From: UBA7236 sp044227505
Lineage (GTDB): Bacteria > Bacteroidota > Bacteroidia > Chitinophagales > BACL12
Length of the DNA: 64,000 nt
Direction: 5' to 3'
Assembly: GCA_044227505.1 (NCBI GenBank)
Contig: JBGAWP010000002.1
Location: forward strand, 66,752 to 130,751
Part shown: piece after piece, positions 42,898 through 50,865 of the stretch
How positions within the stretch are numbered: the first letter of the stretch is position 1
Layout: every line of letters starts with the position of its first letter
The notes under the pieces: model-generated
Database searches by the model: none
What the model was told of the DNA's origin: nothing
Seen by the model: only the letters and a program-made list of their open reading frames with translations
Program-made: the position numbers and the translations under genes

Positions 42898-42929
42898 ATC
42901 CTGCTTCTTAAATGAAGTAGGATTTTTTT
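42898..42929 (+). terminator. Intrinsic terminator after the fad cluster
   Basis: ATCCTGCTTC (42898-42907) pairs with GAAGTAGGAT (42914-42923), one G-T pair, loop of 6, followed by seven T. The rest of the gap 42819-43155 is AT-rich; I see no gene or repeat in it. Confidence 0.8.
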
Positions 42930-43155
42930 ATTGTAAAATGTATTCTCTGCCTTTTGCTCACATGATGAATAAATAGTGTGGAATAACTTGCTACTCTGTG
43001 TAACATTACAAGAATAATACACATATTGTATTTTATGGAAAAGTTTGCGAATCGCTGACAAAGCTTAATACTACTGCATTGTAGCCGTTTGTTAAATGAC
43101 AGCATGTAATTTGTTTCTAATATTTCAACTGTCATAATTCATTTATACATACACA

Positions 43156-44280
43156 ATGAGATATTTATACTTAATCCTGTTTTTTACTAATCCATTTAAC
43201 CTGTTTTCTCAGCCTGCAAATACTTTTACAACATTTGCTGATGGATGGACTGCAATATGCGAAGGTGCCTGTATTGAGCCTGTGGCGGCATGGGTTGCAT
43301 TGAATGGAAATCCCGGAGGTTGTTATAAAAGCACGGATAATAATTCCGGAACATGGTATTATTATAGTTCTGCCGACTTCAATACCGACCTCTCTCTATA
43401 TTATGGTTCATACCTCAATTTTAATCTTAAACAAAATACATCAGCTGGTCAAACCAGTAACTCTGATGTAATGCTTGTAAAGGCTGATGGATCAAAAATA
43501 GTATATAATACAGCAACGAATCCAGGAACTTCATGGACAACTTATTCAGTTCCATTATCAGAGGCGGGATGGAAATATTCAACTTTAGGCGGTGCAGCTG
43601 TTTCTTCTGTTGATTTTATTTCCTATTTATCAGCGATCAATAGTCTAAGAATTCGCGGAGATTATTCCACACTTACAACAGAAACTACCTGGCTTGATAA
43701 TGTAAATATATCTGATGTTGTGCTGTTGCCTATTGAACTGAGTTATTTTACTGCATCTCAAAATGCTATAAATGTTTCGTCATTAAATTGGGAAACTCAA
43801 TCTGAAACCAATACCAATTATTTTCAAATCGAAAAAAGCACCAATGGCGGAATGAGTTTTGATTCCATTGGAATAATTGCAGCTGCAGGAACAACTACAA
43901 ATGCAAATAGTTATAGTTTTTCTGATCAACAATTTTATACTGGAGCCTATTACAGATTAAAAGCTGTAGACTTTGACAATGCAGTTACTTATTCTGATAT
44001 TGTTTTTGTTGAAAATGAGATATTTAAGGAAAGTATTACACTGTATCCAAACCCGGCTGCAGGTATTGTTTTTGTTGAAAATACCGGAGGTGTTATACAA
44101 TTTAACTCCATAAGTATTACCAATTGTTACGGCATTAAAGTTTATGAGAAAAATGAAAATTCAGGTCAGCATATTTCAAAAGTTGAATTGGATGTAATTA
44201 ATCTTACAAATGGCACTTATTTTTTATCATTAATAAATGACCTTGATACAAAAACCTATGTTTTTCAAGTGATGCATTAA
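43156..44280 (+). CDS. T9SS-exported protein with laminin-B-like domain
   Basis: A 374-residue secreted protein with signal peptide (hydrophobic 3-20, cleavage after F-S-Q). Residues about 22-190 look like a laminin IV type B/CBM-like beta-sandwich (G-W-T-A-I-C-E-G-A, G-N-P-G-G-C-Y-K, S-Y-L-N-F-N-L-K, T-T-W-L-D-N-V-N-I). A fibronectin-like linker (L-N-W-E-T-Q-S-E-T-N-T-N-Y-F) follows, then the T9SS domain (L-Y-P-N-P-A-A-G). Role in adhesion or binding glycans is inferred only from folds. Confidence 0.8.
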   Translation: MRYLYLILFFTNPFNLFSQPANTFTTFADGWTAICEGACIEPVAAWVALNGNPGGCYKSTDNNSGTWYYYSSADFNTDLSLYYGSYLNFNLKQNTSAGQTSNSDVMLVKADGSKIVYNTATNPGTSWTTYSVPLSEAGWKYSTLGGAAVSSVDFISYLSAINSLRIRGDYSTLTTETTWLDNVNISDVVLLPIELSYFTASQNAINVSSLNWETQSETNTNYFQIEKSTNGGMSFDSIGIIAAAGTTTNANSYSFSDQQFYTGAYYRLKAVDFDNAVTYSDIVFVENEIFKESITLYPNPAAGIVFVENTGGVIQFNSISITNCYGIKVYEKNENSGQHISKVELDVINLTNGTYFLSLINDLDTKTYVFQVMH

Positions 44281-44400
44281 TAATATGAGAATCAAGCATT
44301 TTATAAATATTTAAAGATTTGATATAGAACTGTTTTTCCTTGTAAACAAAACAAAATAATTTATTTAATATTCAACTATCATTAAAATTACAATTAATTT

Positions 44401-45846
44401 ATGAAAAAATTTCTACTAGGTCTAACATTGTTTGCAATATCATTCAGCATTCAGACCATTAACGCTCAGATTTATGAATACAAAAATCACACTGAAGGTG
44501 ATTATTATTACATTGACCCAAATATTACGGGACACAGAGTTGGCAGGGGTGGTGGATCCAATGGCGCCGGCGATGGTTGTCCTGTAGGGTTTAATACTAA
44601 AAATTTTAGTGTTGAAGCAATTTTTGATACATCAATGCCTTGTATAGTAGTTGATTTAGCTCCGGATCCATTTGCAGCAATGAATATAACTTCAATTAGT
44701 GCTGATCTTCGTATAACAGATCTAGGACCAATATATGTTCGTTATTCTTATAGTATTGATTCAGGTCTTACATGGATTGATGCCGGTTTTGATTTTACAC
44801 CGGTTATTGCTGATTGTGGAGTGGAAACAATTACAGGAACCTGGGATATTCCAGACTTTTCAACAGAACATCAAACCTATTTTAAAATTTCAGGGTTTGG
44901 CGCATTGGACTCTACAGGCAGACTAAATGTTACTAATATTAATATTTATGGAACTATGGACATTATTGATGAAGATGGAGATGGTTATGCAGCCTATATT
45001 GATTGTGATGATACTAATCCGGATATACATCCCGGAGCTTTGGAACTTTGTAATGATATAGATGAAAATTGCGACGGCATAACATCTGAAGTTACCGCAA
45101 CAATAGTTCCTACAGGTGATGTTTATGTTTGTAAACATGAGTTCGTTACTCTTTATGGTCCTGAAGGTTATGCAAGTTATCAGTGGCTGAAAAATGGATA
45201 TATTATGCCGGGTATGACTGCATCCTCAGTAACAACTGAAAAACCTGGTTATTACCAGATCATTGTAGTGGATGGCGAATGCACCGACACATCAGAAGTT
45301 CAGGCTGTTGCAGTTTTGGAAAATCCCTTTGCAAATATTTATAGCCCTGAAGGCCTTGATCTTTGTTTTGATGATTCTATAAAATTAAAAGTGAGTTTTG
45401 GAGGAGATTATACATACCAGTGGTATAAAGACGGTGAAGCGATGTTATATGAAAATTATTATAAAATACTCGCAACGGAAGTAGGCGAATATTATTGTGT
45501 GATAACTACATTTTTTGGTTGCACCCGCACAACTGCAGCGCTTTCTGTAATTGCTTCCTGTAAAATTGGTGCAGGTATAAACAATTCGAACAATATTAAT
45601 GTTTATCCTAATCCGGCAAAGGAAAATATTACCTTGTCAATCACAAATAGTGACAATAGTTCTGCCACAGGTATATTGGAGATTAGTAATATGAACGGAC
45701 AAATACTAAAAGCAGAATCAGTTTCTATTTCCGGGGGTACTTTAAATCACGAAATGGTTGTTTCTGATTTAAATGCAGGAATATATATAGTAAAAATAAC
45801 AACTGACACTCTGCAGTTTGCAACACAGTTCAGTATAATCAAATAA
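44401..45846 (+). CDS. T9SS-exported protein with MopE-like motif and Ig-like domains
   Basis: A 481-residue secreted protein: signal peptide (cleavage after I-N-A-Q, about 23), an N-terminal beta-rich domain to about 180, one putative metal-binding motif (D-E-D-G-D-G-Y, then C-D-D-T-N-P-D-I-H-P-G-A and C-N-D-I-D-E-N-C-D-G, about 186-222), two Ig-like/PKD-like domains (S-Y-Q-W-L-K-N-G and Y-Q-W-Y-K-D-G), and a T9SS tail (V-Y-P-N-P-A-K-E ... A-G-I-Y-I-V-K-I). It shares the Ca-binding type motif with the protein encoded at 16095-18452. Confidence 0.83.
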   Translation: MKKFLLGLTLFAISFSIQTINAQIYEYKNHTEGDYYYIDPNITGHRVGRGGGSNGAGDGCPVGFNTKNFSVEAIFDTSMPCIVVDLAPDPFAAMNITSISADLRITDLGPIYVRYSYSIDSGLTWIDAGFDFTPVIADCGVETITGTWDIPDFSTEHQTYFKISGFGALDSTGRLNVTNINIYGTMDIIDEDGDGYAAYIDCDDTNPDIHPGALELCNDIDENCDGITSEVTATIVPTGDVYVCKHEFVTLYGPEGYASYQWLKNGYIMPGMTASSVTTEKPGYYQIIVVDGECTDTSEVQAVAVLENPFANIYSPEGLDLCFDDSIKLKVSFGGDYTYQWYKDGEAMLYENYYKILATEVGEYYCVITTFFGCTRTTAALSVIASCKIGAGINNSNNINVYPNPAKENITLSITNSDNSSATGILEISNMNGQILKAESVSISGGTLNHEMVVSDLNAGIYIVKITTDTLQFATQFSIIK

Positions 45847-45860
45847 ATTAAAATGAATCT

Positions 45861-45900
45861 AAAACCAATGACTATCTCTTGAGGTAGTCGTTGGTTTTTT
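45861..45900. terminator. Bidirectional intrinsic terminator
   Basis: AAAACCAATGACTA (45861-45874) pairs with TAGTCGTTGGTTTT (45885-45898), with one G-T pair. A and T runs on the outer arms serve both converging genes (44401-45846 and 45934-47187). Confidence 0.85.
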
Positions 45901-45933
45901 GATTTTTATCCCTTTTCTGAATAAAAGTGCATA

Positions 45934-47187
45934 TTAATTAAGAAGTAATATTTTTTTTGAGACCTGAAAACCTGTATTTATGTTTTTTGAGTTTAGAGAT
46001 AAAACATAAATGCCCGTAGAAAAATTAATGTCCTCAATAATAAATTGATTAAAATTTCCTTCAATATTTAATTCTTGATCCCCTATATATCTGCCTGTAA
46101 TATCGAATAATTTCAATGTGTAACCACCAGCCTTCAGACCTGAAATTTGTACCGTGATTTGGTTTGCTCCGGAAACAAATGCATTAACATATATCTCTTC
46201 CTCGGAATTGCAGTTTATAGGAAATGTACTGAGGATTTGAGTTTTTCCTCCTTCCTCCACCAGGCAAAGTTGATAATAGGAATTTACATTGCTTTCTACT
46301 TCAATCGAATAATCAGTGATGGTATTGCTATTTACTGCAGCCTCAATGGTTGTAACATCGTAAAAATTATATCCATCTGTACTTCCTTTCAGTATAAAAT
46401 AGGCGGTATTTATTTCTTGAACAGTTTGCCATTTTATAACAACGGTATTTCCTTCACATGTTGAACTGATATTATTGACCACAATTGGTAACAGATGTGA
46501 GGTTTGATCTATTAAGGTCCACGTTCTGGTTAGATCGCCCGATGTAAATGGAACCCCTGAAACATAATTCGAGGTAGTATTTACCGATCCTCCCGGTGCA
46601 TATAATTCCCAATTATCGGTGACTTCATCGTAACGTTCTGCTTTTAATTGCGTTTCCGAAATTGTATTGCCCACTGTTAAATGTTCAGCATCGTTATAGT
46701 TAAATTGGATATTGCCGGTGGGCTTTACAGTAAACCCTAATGCATCTATTATCCAAAACCGGTCGATCACTTCAGACGAATTATTTATTCCACCCATATT
46801 TGTCATATTGGTGACTCCCGTTGGTTTATAATTATTATTATCCCATGTGGGCCCTCCATAAGTGGAAAATAAAAAATGTCCGCTACCTGTTGCTGCTGAA
46901 GTGATATTCAGGCTTAGTGGTATCTTAATAGAAGTTGCTGTAGTGAAAGGTATCACATAATTACCGGTATTCGAACCAATGTTCCATTTCACAAAATTGA
47001 ATTCGCTTTCGCTGATAATATTTCCACCGGTTCCGGCGTTGTTTATTGCATTGGAATTGCCATTATCCACCACCAGATATGCACTATTGGTCATCACAAT
47101 ATAGGCATTGTTGTTTAATACAATTCTTGCCTGACAAAAAACAGTTGCATGAAAAATACTAAATAATGCAAGCACTATTATACGCAT
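45934..47187 (-). CDS. T9SS-exported protein of unknown function
   Basis: A 417-residue protein with signal peptide (cleavage after F-C-Q, about 19), a repeated N-terminal element (N-N-A-Y-I-V-M-T-N-S-A-Y-L-V-V-D-N), a beta-rich middle, a fibronectin-like segment (I-K-W-Q-T-V-Q-E-I-N-T-A-Y-F), and a diverged T9SS-type C-terminus (G-G-Y-T-L-K-L-F-D ... F-S-T-G-I-Y-V-L-S-L) without a canonical Y-P-N-P. The N-terminal half is similar in style to autotransporter-like proteins of Bacteroidota. It begins 6 bp downstream of the S74 gene and may share its transcript. Confidence 0.75.
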   Translation of the reverse strand: MRIIVLALFSIFHATVFCQARIVLNNNAYIVMTNSAYLVVDNGNSNAINNAGTGGNIISESEFNFVKWNIGSNTGNYVIPFTTATSIKIPLSLNITSAATGSGHFLFSTYGGPTWDNNNYKPTGVTNMTNMGGINNSSEVIDRFWIIDALGFTVKPTGNIQFNYNDAEHLTVGNTISETQLKAERYDEVTDNWELYAPGGSVNTTSNYVSGVPFTSGDLTRTWTLIDQTSHLLPIVVNNISSTCEGNTVVIKWQTVQEINTAYFILKGSTDGYNFYDVTTIEAAVNSNTITDYSIEVESNVNSYYQLCLVEEGGKTQILSTFPINCNSEEEIYVNAFVSGANQITVQISGLKAGGYTLKLFDITGRYIGDQELNIEGNFNQFIIEDINFSTGIYVLSLNSKNINTGFQVSKKILLLN

Positions 47188-47193
47188 ACCGAT

Positions 47194-48111
47194 TTATTTA
47201 TTCTTTAATAATTCCACTTCTTTAATTAGTTTATCTATCTGACTTTGTTGAGTTTCAATTATCATTTGTTGTTCCTTAACCGCCTGCACCAAAGGCACAA
47301 CAAATTCGGCATATCGCAAAGCATACAGGTCATTCTCGTTTTTAGGAGCATCAACTCCACTAAAAGCATAATTTATATTTTTTGCAGCAGCTTCTACTTC
47401 CTGAGCAATAAATCCCGTATAGGTTATTGCAGATTTAGTTTCAATGGACGCTGTAGTTTTTTGATCGTATGGAATTTTTAATTTATTGTTGATAGCAGTT
47501 ATATCAAGATTATAAGTAACAGGATTCAGTTGCATGATAAAATCTAATCCCGGAACATTGCTTTGAACATTTTTTTTGATGCTGCCATCAGAAATATTAG
47601 ACCAATTTTGAAATCCACCAATACTCAGCATTGTTGCGTCGCCAATGCGTACTTGATTGCTTGCAGTAATTCGCGATGTGGACCCAAGTGCAGTAGAATT
47701 AAAATAATCAGTCGTATTATTCTGGTCAGCATCATATCCAATAAACACACAATAACTTGTTGCATCATTAACATCGCCGGAAGATGTTCCTATAGCTATA
47801 TTTCCATCTCCATTCACATTTGCATATAAAGAATTATAGCCGATTCCAATATTATGTGAACCTGTGGTATTGGAGTACACGGAATAATATCCATTAGCAG
47901 TATTATTTCCTCCTGATAAATTTGTAAACAACGATGCATATCCTGTTGCGGTATTATTTACTCCCGTCGAATTCGCAGGTAAGGAGTAGGAGCCTACGGA
48001 AGTATTAAATCCCCCCGACGAATTTGCATATAAAGCATATACACCCACTGCAGTATTGTTTGTTCCTGTATTTGTGGTATATCCGCTTTGCCACCCTAAA
48101 TAAGTGTTCAA
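47194..48111 (-). CDS. Tail-fibre/adhesin-like protein, C-terminal part with S74 chaperone (frameshifted)
   Basis: About 305 residues, in the +1 frame relative to the upstream part. The N-terminal half has YadA-head-like repeats (N-T-A-V-G-x-Y-A-L-Y-x-N, N-T-A-T-G-Y-x-S-L, G-I-G-Y-N-S-L-Y). It is followed by the intramolecular chaperone of endosialidase (peptidase S74) domain: S-D-G-S-I-K-K-N-V, G-L-D-F-I-M-Q-L-N-P-V-T-Y, G-F-I-A-Q-E-V-E, and a coiled-coil tail. There is no signal peptide on this part. The reading frame stays open upstream to the A9 tract at 48194-48202. Confidence 0.75.
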   Translation of the reverse strand: MNTYLGWQSGYTTNTGTNNTAVGVYALYANSSGGFNTSVGSYSLPANSTGVNNTATGYASLFTNLSGGNNTANGYYSVYSNTTGSHNIGIGYNSLYANVNGDGNIAIGTSSGDVNDATSYCVFIGYDADQNNTTDYFNSTALGSTSRITASNQVRIGDATMLSIGGFQNWSNISDGSIKKNVQSNVPGLDFIMQLNPVTYNLDITAINNKLKIPYDQKTTASIETKSAITYTGFIAQEVEAAAKNINYAFSGVDAPKNENDLYALRYAEFVVPLVQAVKEQQMIIETQQSQIDKLIKEVELLKNK

Positions 48112-48175
48112 CGAGCCTGATGAAATGGAATTTCCCGCCTCGACTCCAAAAAAGGTATTCGATGTTGCAACGTTA

Positions 48176-48574
48176 TCATATAACCAGAAAGCCTTTTTTT
48201 TTATTATTTACCTTCCCCATGAACGCAACAGGGTCGGTGGTTCCGATAAAGTTAGTGCCGGCTACAGTGCCTGCATTTCCAAGAGTGGTCCATCCACTCG
48301 AACTGGTTGACATTAAGGTCCATATACTTCCGGTGTAATAATAAAAACCTGCTGTTCCATCAGTTTGATATATCATCAGACCTGTTGCAGGCGAAGGGAT
48401 CAAAAGTTTTTGCGCAGAGGTCATTCTTGGCACTAATAATCCTTTATTGGTGGCTTTAATTTCCAGCATTGCTGAATTATCAGGGGCAGACCCATCAGAG
48501 TTGATGGCAATATTCTGGGATCTAAGTGCTTGGAATACAATTGTTAAAAACAAGAATAAATACAATGGTTTCAT
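48176..48574 (-). CDS. N-terminal part of the S74-type adhesin (frameshifted)
   Basis: The first 132 residues: signal peptide (M-K-P-L-Y-L-F-L-F-L-T-I-V-F-Q-A-L-R-S-Q) and the typical N-terminal domain of Bacteroidota S74 proteins (P-D-N-S-A-M-L-E-I-K-A-T-N-K-G-L-L-V-P-R-M, G-L-M-I-Y-Q-T-D-G-T-A-G-F-Y-Y). After N-N-K-K-K the zero frame ends within five codons, while removing one A from the A9 run gives K-A-F-W-L-Y-D-N-V-A-T-S-N-T and continues to the S74 domain. The two parts are one gene of about 460 codons. Confidence 0.75.
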   Translation of the reverse strand: MKPLYLFLFLTIVFQALRSQNIAINSDGSAPDNSAMLEIKATNKGLLVPRMTSAQKLLIPSPATGLMIYQTDGTAGFYYYTGSIWTLMSTSSSGWTTLGNAGTVAGTNFIGTTDPVAFMGKVNNKKKGFLVI

Positions 48575-48705
48575 AGTACCTGAATTTAAAAGTATTTAAA
48601 AATAAGAAAATTCGCCGGATTTTGAATGTAGAAATGTTAAACTACCCGTACGACATTCTATTTTAAAGGTTGTAGACGGCTATGGATTCAAATATTGGAG
48701 CTATA

Positions 48706-50022
48706 CTACAAATTATTGTCATTTAGTTTAGCTGCAACCGGAATATCGTCTATAGTTGCAGAGCCACTTTTCAGGTATGCAAACAAAATTGAATAACTAA
48801 AAAATGTAGAAACAAAAAACAAATAATAGTAAGGAACTTCTATCATATTGTAAAAAAATACCAATGTTAATTTTAAGCTGCATAAACTAAAAAAATGCTG
48901 GTTGAGCTTAAGTTTATTTTTTAATAATTTAAACAAAAGTAAACACAAAAAAGGCAAAATTGCGGCTACTATGATCTGAAAATTGTGTAAAAAATGTATA
49001 TCTGTGATGTCGAAATACTTTGTGTACCCTAAACTGTTTTCATAATATTTGCCACTTACTTCATTGTAATTATAGTTCCAGGCTTGATCAACACCAACTT
49101 TATAATCGGCAGGTATATTGATAAAATATTCTGGTTGTTTGAATCCGAATGGAATTAAAAAAACAAATAATATTATTACAGCTACCACACTGGTTATGAT
49201 ATATGCATTTTTTCTCGACTCATAAAAAAATACATATAATAAATACATAGGCACCCAAAAAAACAATGCAAACCTGCTCATTAAACAACAGGCAATTGCA
49301 ATTCCAATTAAAATCGGTTTCTTTTTCGCCAAGGCAAATCCTAGTAATAAATAATAACCAATTACTATCCCTTCTTCCGTGTTACCTAGAGTTACACGAT
49401 CTTTCACCAATAAAAAATTAAGTAAAAAAAACAAGGAAATAAATACACTTATAAGTATGAATGGATTACCGGCATAATTGCGCGGTAATATTTTAAAGGT
49501 TAGGAATATTCCGCCAAGCAAAAATAGGGTTGTGGTCCACCTGATATCAATCCCTAAATATTCGGCGGCCGTAAAAGGAAGCCACATGAGAGGCATATAG
49601 GGAGGTTGTTTGCCATCCCAGATCTCCGGAATAGGTGCATATATCTTTTCGCCTGACAACAACCTGTTGCACATTACTTTAATTTGTGGTAAGGTATCAG
49701 AAAATCTGTGATCCAACACATGATTCTGCATAATGCCTGTCATGAAAAAAATAAAGTATATTACAATAAATGCGAAAAACGAATAAAGTAAAATTCGATT
49801 AAAACGAAATGTGAATTTATTTGAAGATGGTGGTTTAATTTTTTCTTTAATAGGAATCATTGGGATTATCGCAATTCCTAATCCGGCTATAAAATAGGTA
49901 ATTGCTACAATGTCTATTCTGTTTCCATTCTCTAATAAATAGGTGCAGCAAAGCGTTTCAACTAATGTAAAAACAATAAGTAATATAGTGTAAATTGGAA
50001 ATGACTTCAGGAGAAGTTTCAT
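48706..50022 (-). CDS. Polytopic membrane protein, GT-C/GT87-like
   Basis: A 438-residue membrane protein with about ten hydrophobic helices. The long periplasmic loop after helix 3 (about 115-150, containing P-E-I-W-D-G-K-Q-P-P-Y-M-P-L) and the G-N-T-E-E-G-I-V-I-G segment recall DUF2029/GT87 mannosyltransferase-like membrane enzymes that use polyprenyl-linked sugars. The acidic catalytic residue of GT-C enzymes cannot be assigned with certainty. It lies downstream of the 50079-50810 gene, separated by a terminator hairpin, so it probably has its own promoter. Confidence 0.7.
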   Translation of the reverse strand: MKLLLKSFPIYTILLIVFTLVETLCCTYLLENGNRIDIVAITYFIAGLGIAIIPMIPIKEKIKPPSSNKFTFRFNRILLYSFFAFIVIYFIFFMTGIMQNHVLDHRFSDTLPQIKVMCNRLLSGEKIYAPIPEIWDGKQPPYMPLMWLPFTAAEYLGIDIRWTTTLFLLGGIFLTFKILPRNYAGNPFILISVFISLFFLLNFLLVKDRVTLGNTEEGIVIGYYLLLGFALAKKKPILIGIAIACCLMSRFALFFWVPMYLLYVFFYESRKNAYIITSVVAVIILFVFLIPFGFKQPEYFINIPADYKVGVDQAWNYNYNEVSGKYYENSLGYTKYFDITDIHFLHNFQIIVAAILPFLCLLLFKLLKNKLKLNQHFFSLCSLKLTLVFFYNMIEVPYYYLFFVSTFFSYSILFAYLKSGSATIDDIPVAAKLNDNNL

Positions 50023-50029
50023 AATATAA

Positions 50030-50072
50030 AAAAGGCAACAACTTTCTTTTTATTAGAAAGCTGTTGCCTTTT
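50030..50072 (-). terminator. Intrinsic terminator after the 50079-50810 gene
   Basis: AAAAGGCAACA and CTTTC (50030-50046) pair with GAAAGCTGTTGCCTTTT (50056-50072) with one mismatch, and a T-run follows on the minus strand. It ends transcription between the T9SS gene and the membrane protein. Confidence 0.8.
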
Positions 50073-50078
50073 ATAGTT

Positions 50079-50810
50079 TTATTGGGTTACAGAAATTTTT
50101 TCTGTATACACTGCAACATTTTTATCGTTGATTAAACGCACAAAGTAAATGCCTTGTGGCAATTCGGTAATATCAAAGGTCATTTTTCCGGAAGAAGTAT
50201 TCCATTTAACTTCCTGAACTGACATCCCAACAATATTCACAATTTCCACCTTCGAAATATGTGCGCTGAAAGATGCAACTACATTTAATGAATTAATTGC
50301 CGGATTCGGATAAACGGTAAAACTATTATCCAAAGACGGTGATATCAATACTGTTTCACAATCTTCTTCCGCAACACCTAAACGCGCGTGAAATACACCT
50401 AGGGCATTATAGTTTGCACTATCTTCCACACTGTAATAAATAATTTCCACTGTTCCACAACCAGGTATTGGGTGATATTCGCCGTCGTAATAATTGCGGG
50501 CATCAAATCTTACATATACTGTCCCGGAAGTTCCGCCAACTGATTCAAAATAGGAGGTAGGTTCATCAGTATTTGGTCCGTAACAAAGATTATAATCGCA
50601 CACGGATGAAGACCAGAAATCCGGAATATCATTAACAGTGCGCAGCCAATTCATGGCTTGCGTTTCTCCTGTATTTTGCAGGGTGATATGCACTTCCACT
50701 AATTCAGAAGGATCTCCATCTACCTCGGCATAAGCAGGATCCAATGTGATATATTGAGCATATAAACTCATACTGCCTAAAAGGGATAAAAACAATAATG
50801 ATCTTTTCAT
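50079..50810 (-). CDS. T9SS-exported small protein
   Basis: A 243-residue secreted protein with a signal peptide (cleavage after L-Y-A-Q, about 19). The mature N-terminal domain (20-150) is a beta-sandwich-like fold with four cysteines (C-D-Y-N-L-C, P-G-C-G); no named family. The C-terminal T9SS domain is clear (F-T-V-Y-P-N-P-A-I-N ... L-P-Q-G-I-Y-F-V-R-L). A strong terminator lies on each side of the gene. Confidence 0.82.
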   Translation of the reverse strand: MKRSLLFLSLLGSMSLYAQYITLDPAYAEVDGDPSELVEVHITLQNTGETQAMNWLRTVNDIPDFWSSSVCDYNLCYGPNTDEPTSYFESVGGTSGTVYVRFDARNYYDGEYHPIPGCGTVEIIYYSVEDSANYNALGVFHARLGVAEEDCETVLISPSLDNSFTVYPNPAINSLNVVASFSAHISKVEIVNIVGMSVQEVKWNTSSGKMTFDITELPQGIYFVRLINDKNVAVYTEKISVTQ

Positions 50811-50828
50811 TGTATTAATTTTAAAGTG

Positions 50829-50858
50829 AAAAGGCCGAATAATATTATCCGGCCTTTT
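50829..50858 (-). terminator. Intrinsic terminator after the Omp28-like gene
   Basis: AAAAGGCCG (50829-50837) pairs with CGGCCTTTT (50850-50858), and the inner ATAATATTAT is itself palindromic, extending the stem. A T-run follows on the minus strand. Confidence 0.8.
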
Positions 50859-50865
50859 TAAGGAT

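Noticed and set aside
50030..50072. Small regulatory RNA or attenuator before the membrane protein
   Set aside because: The hairpin directly follows the upstream T9SS gene and ends in a T-run, so a terminator is the simpler reading.
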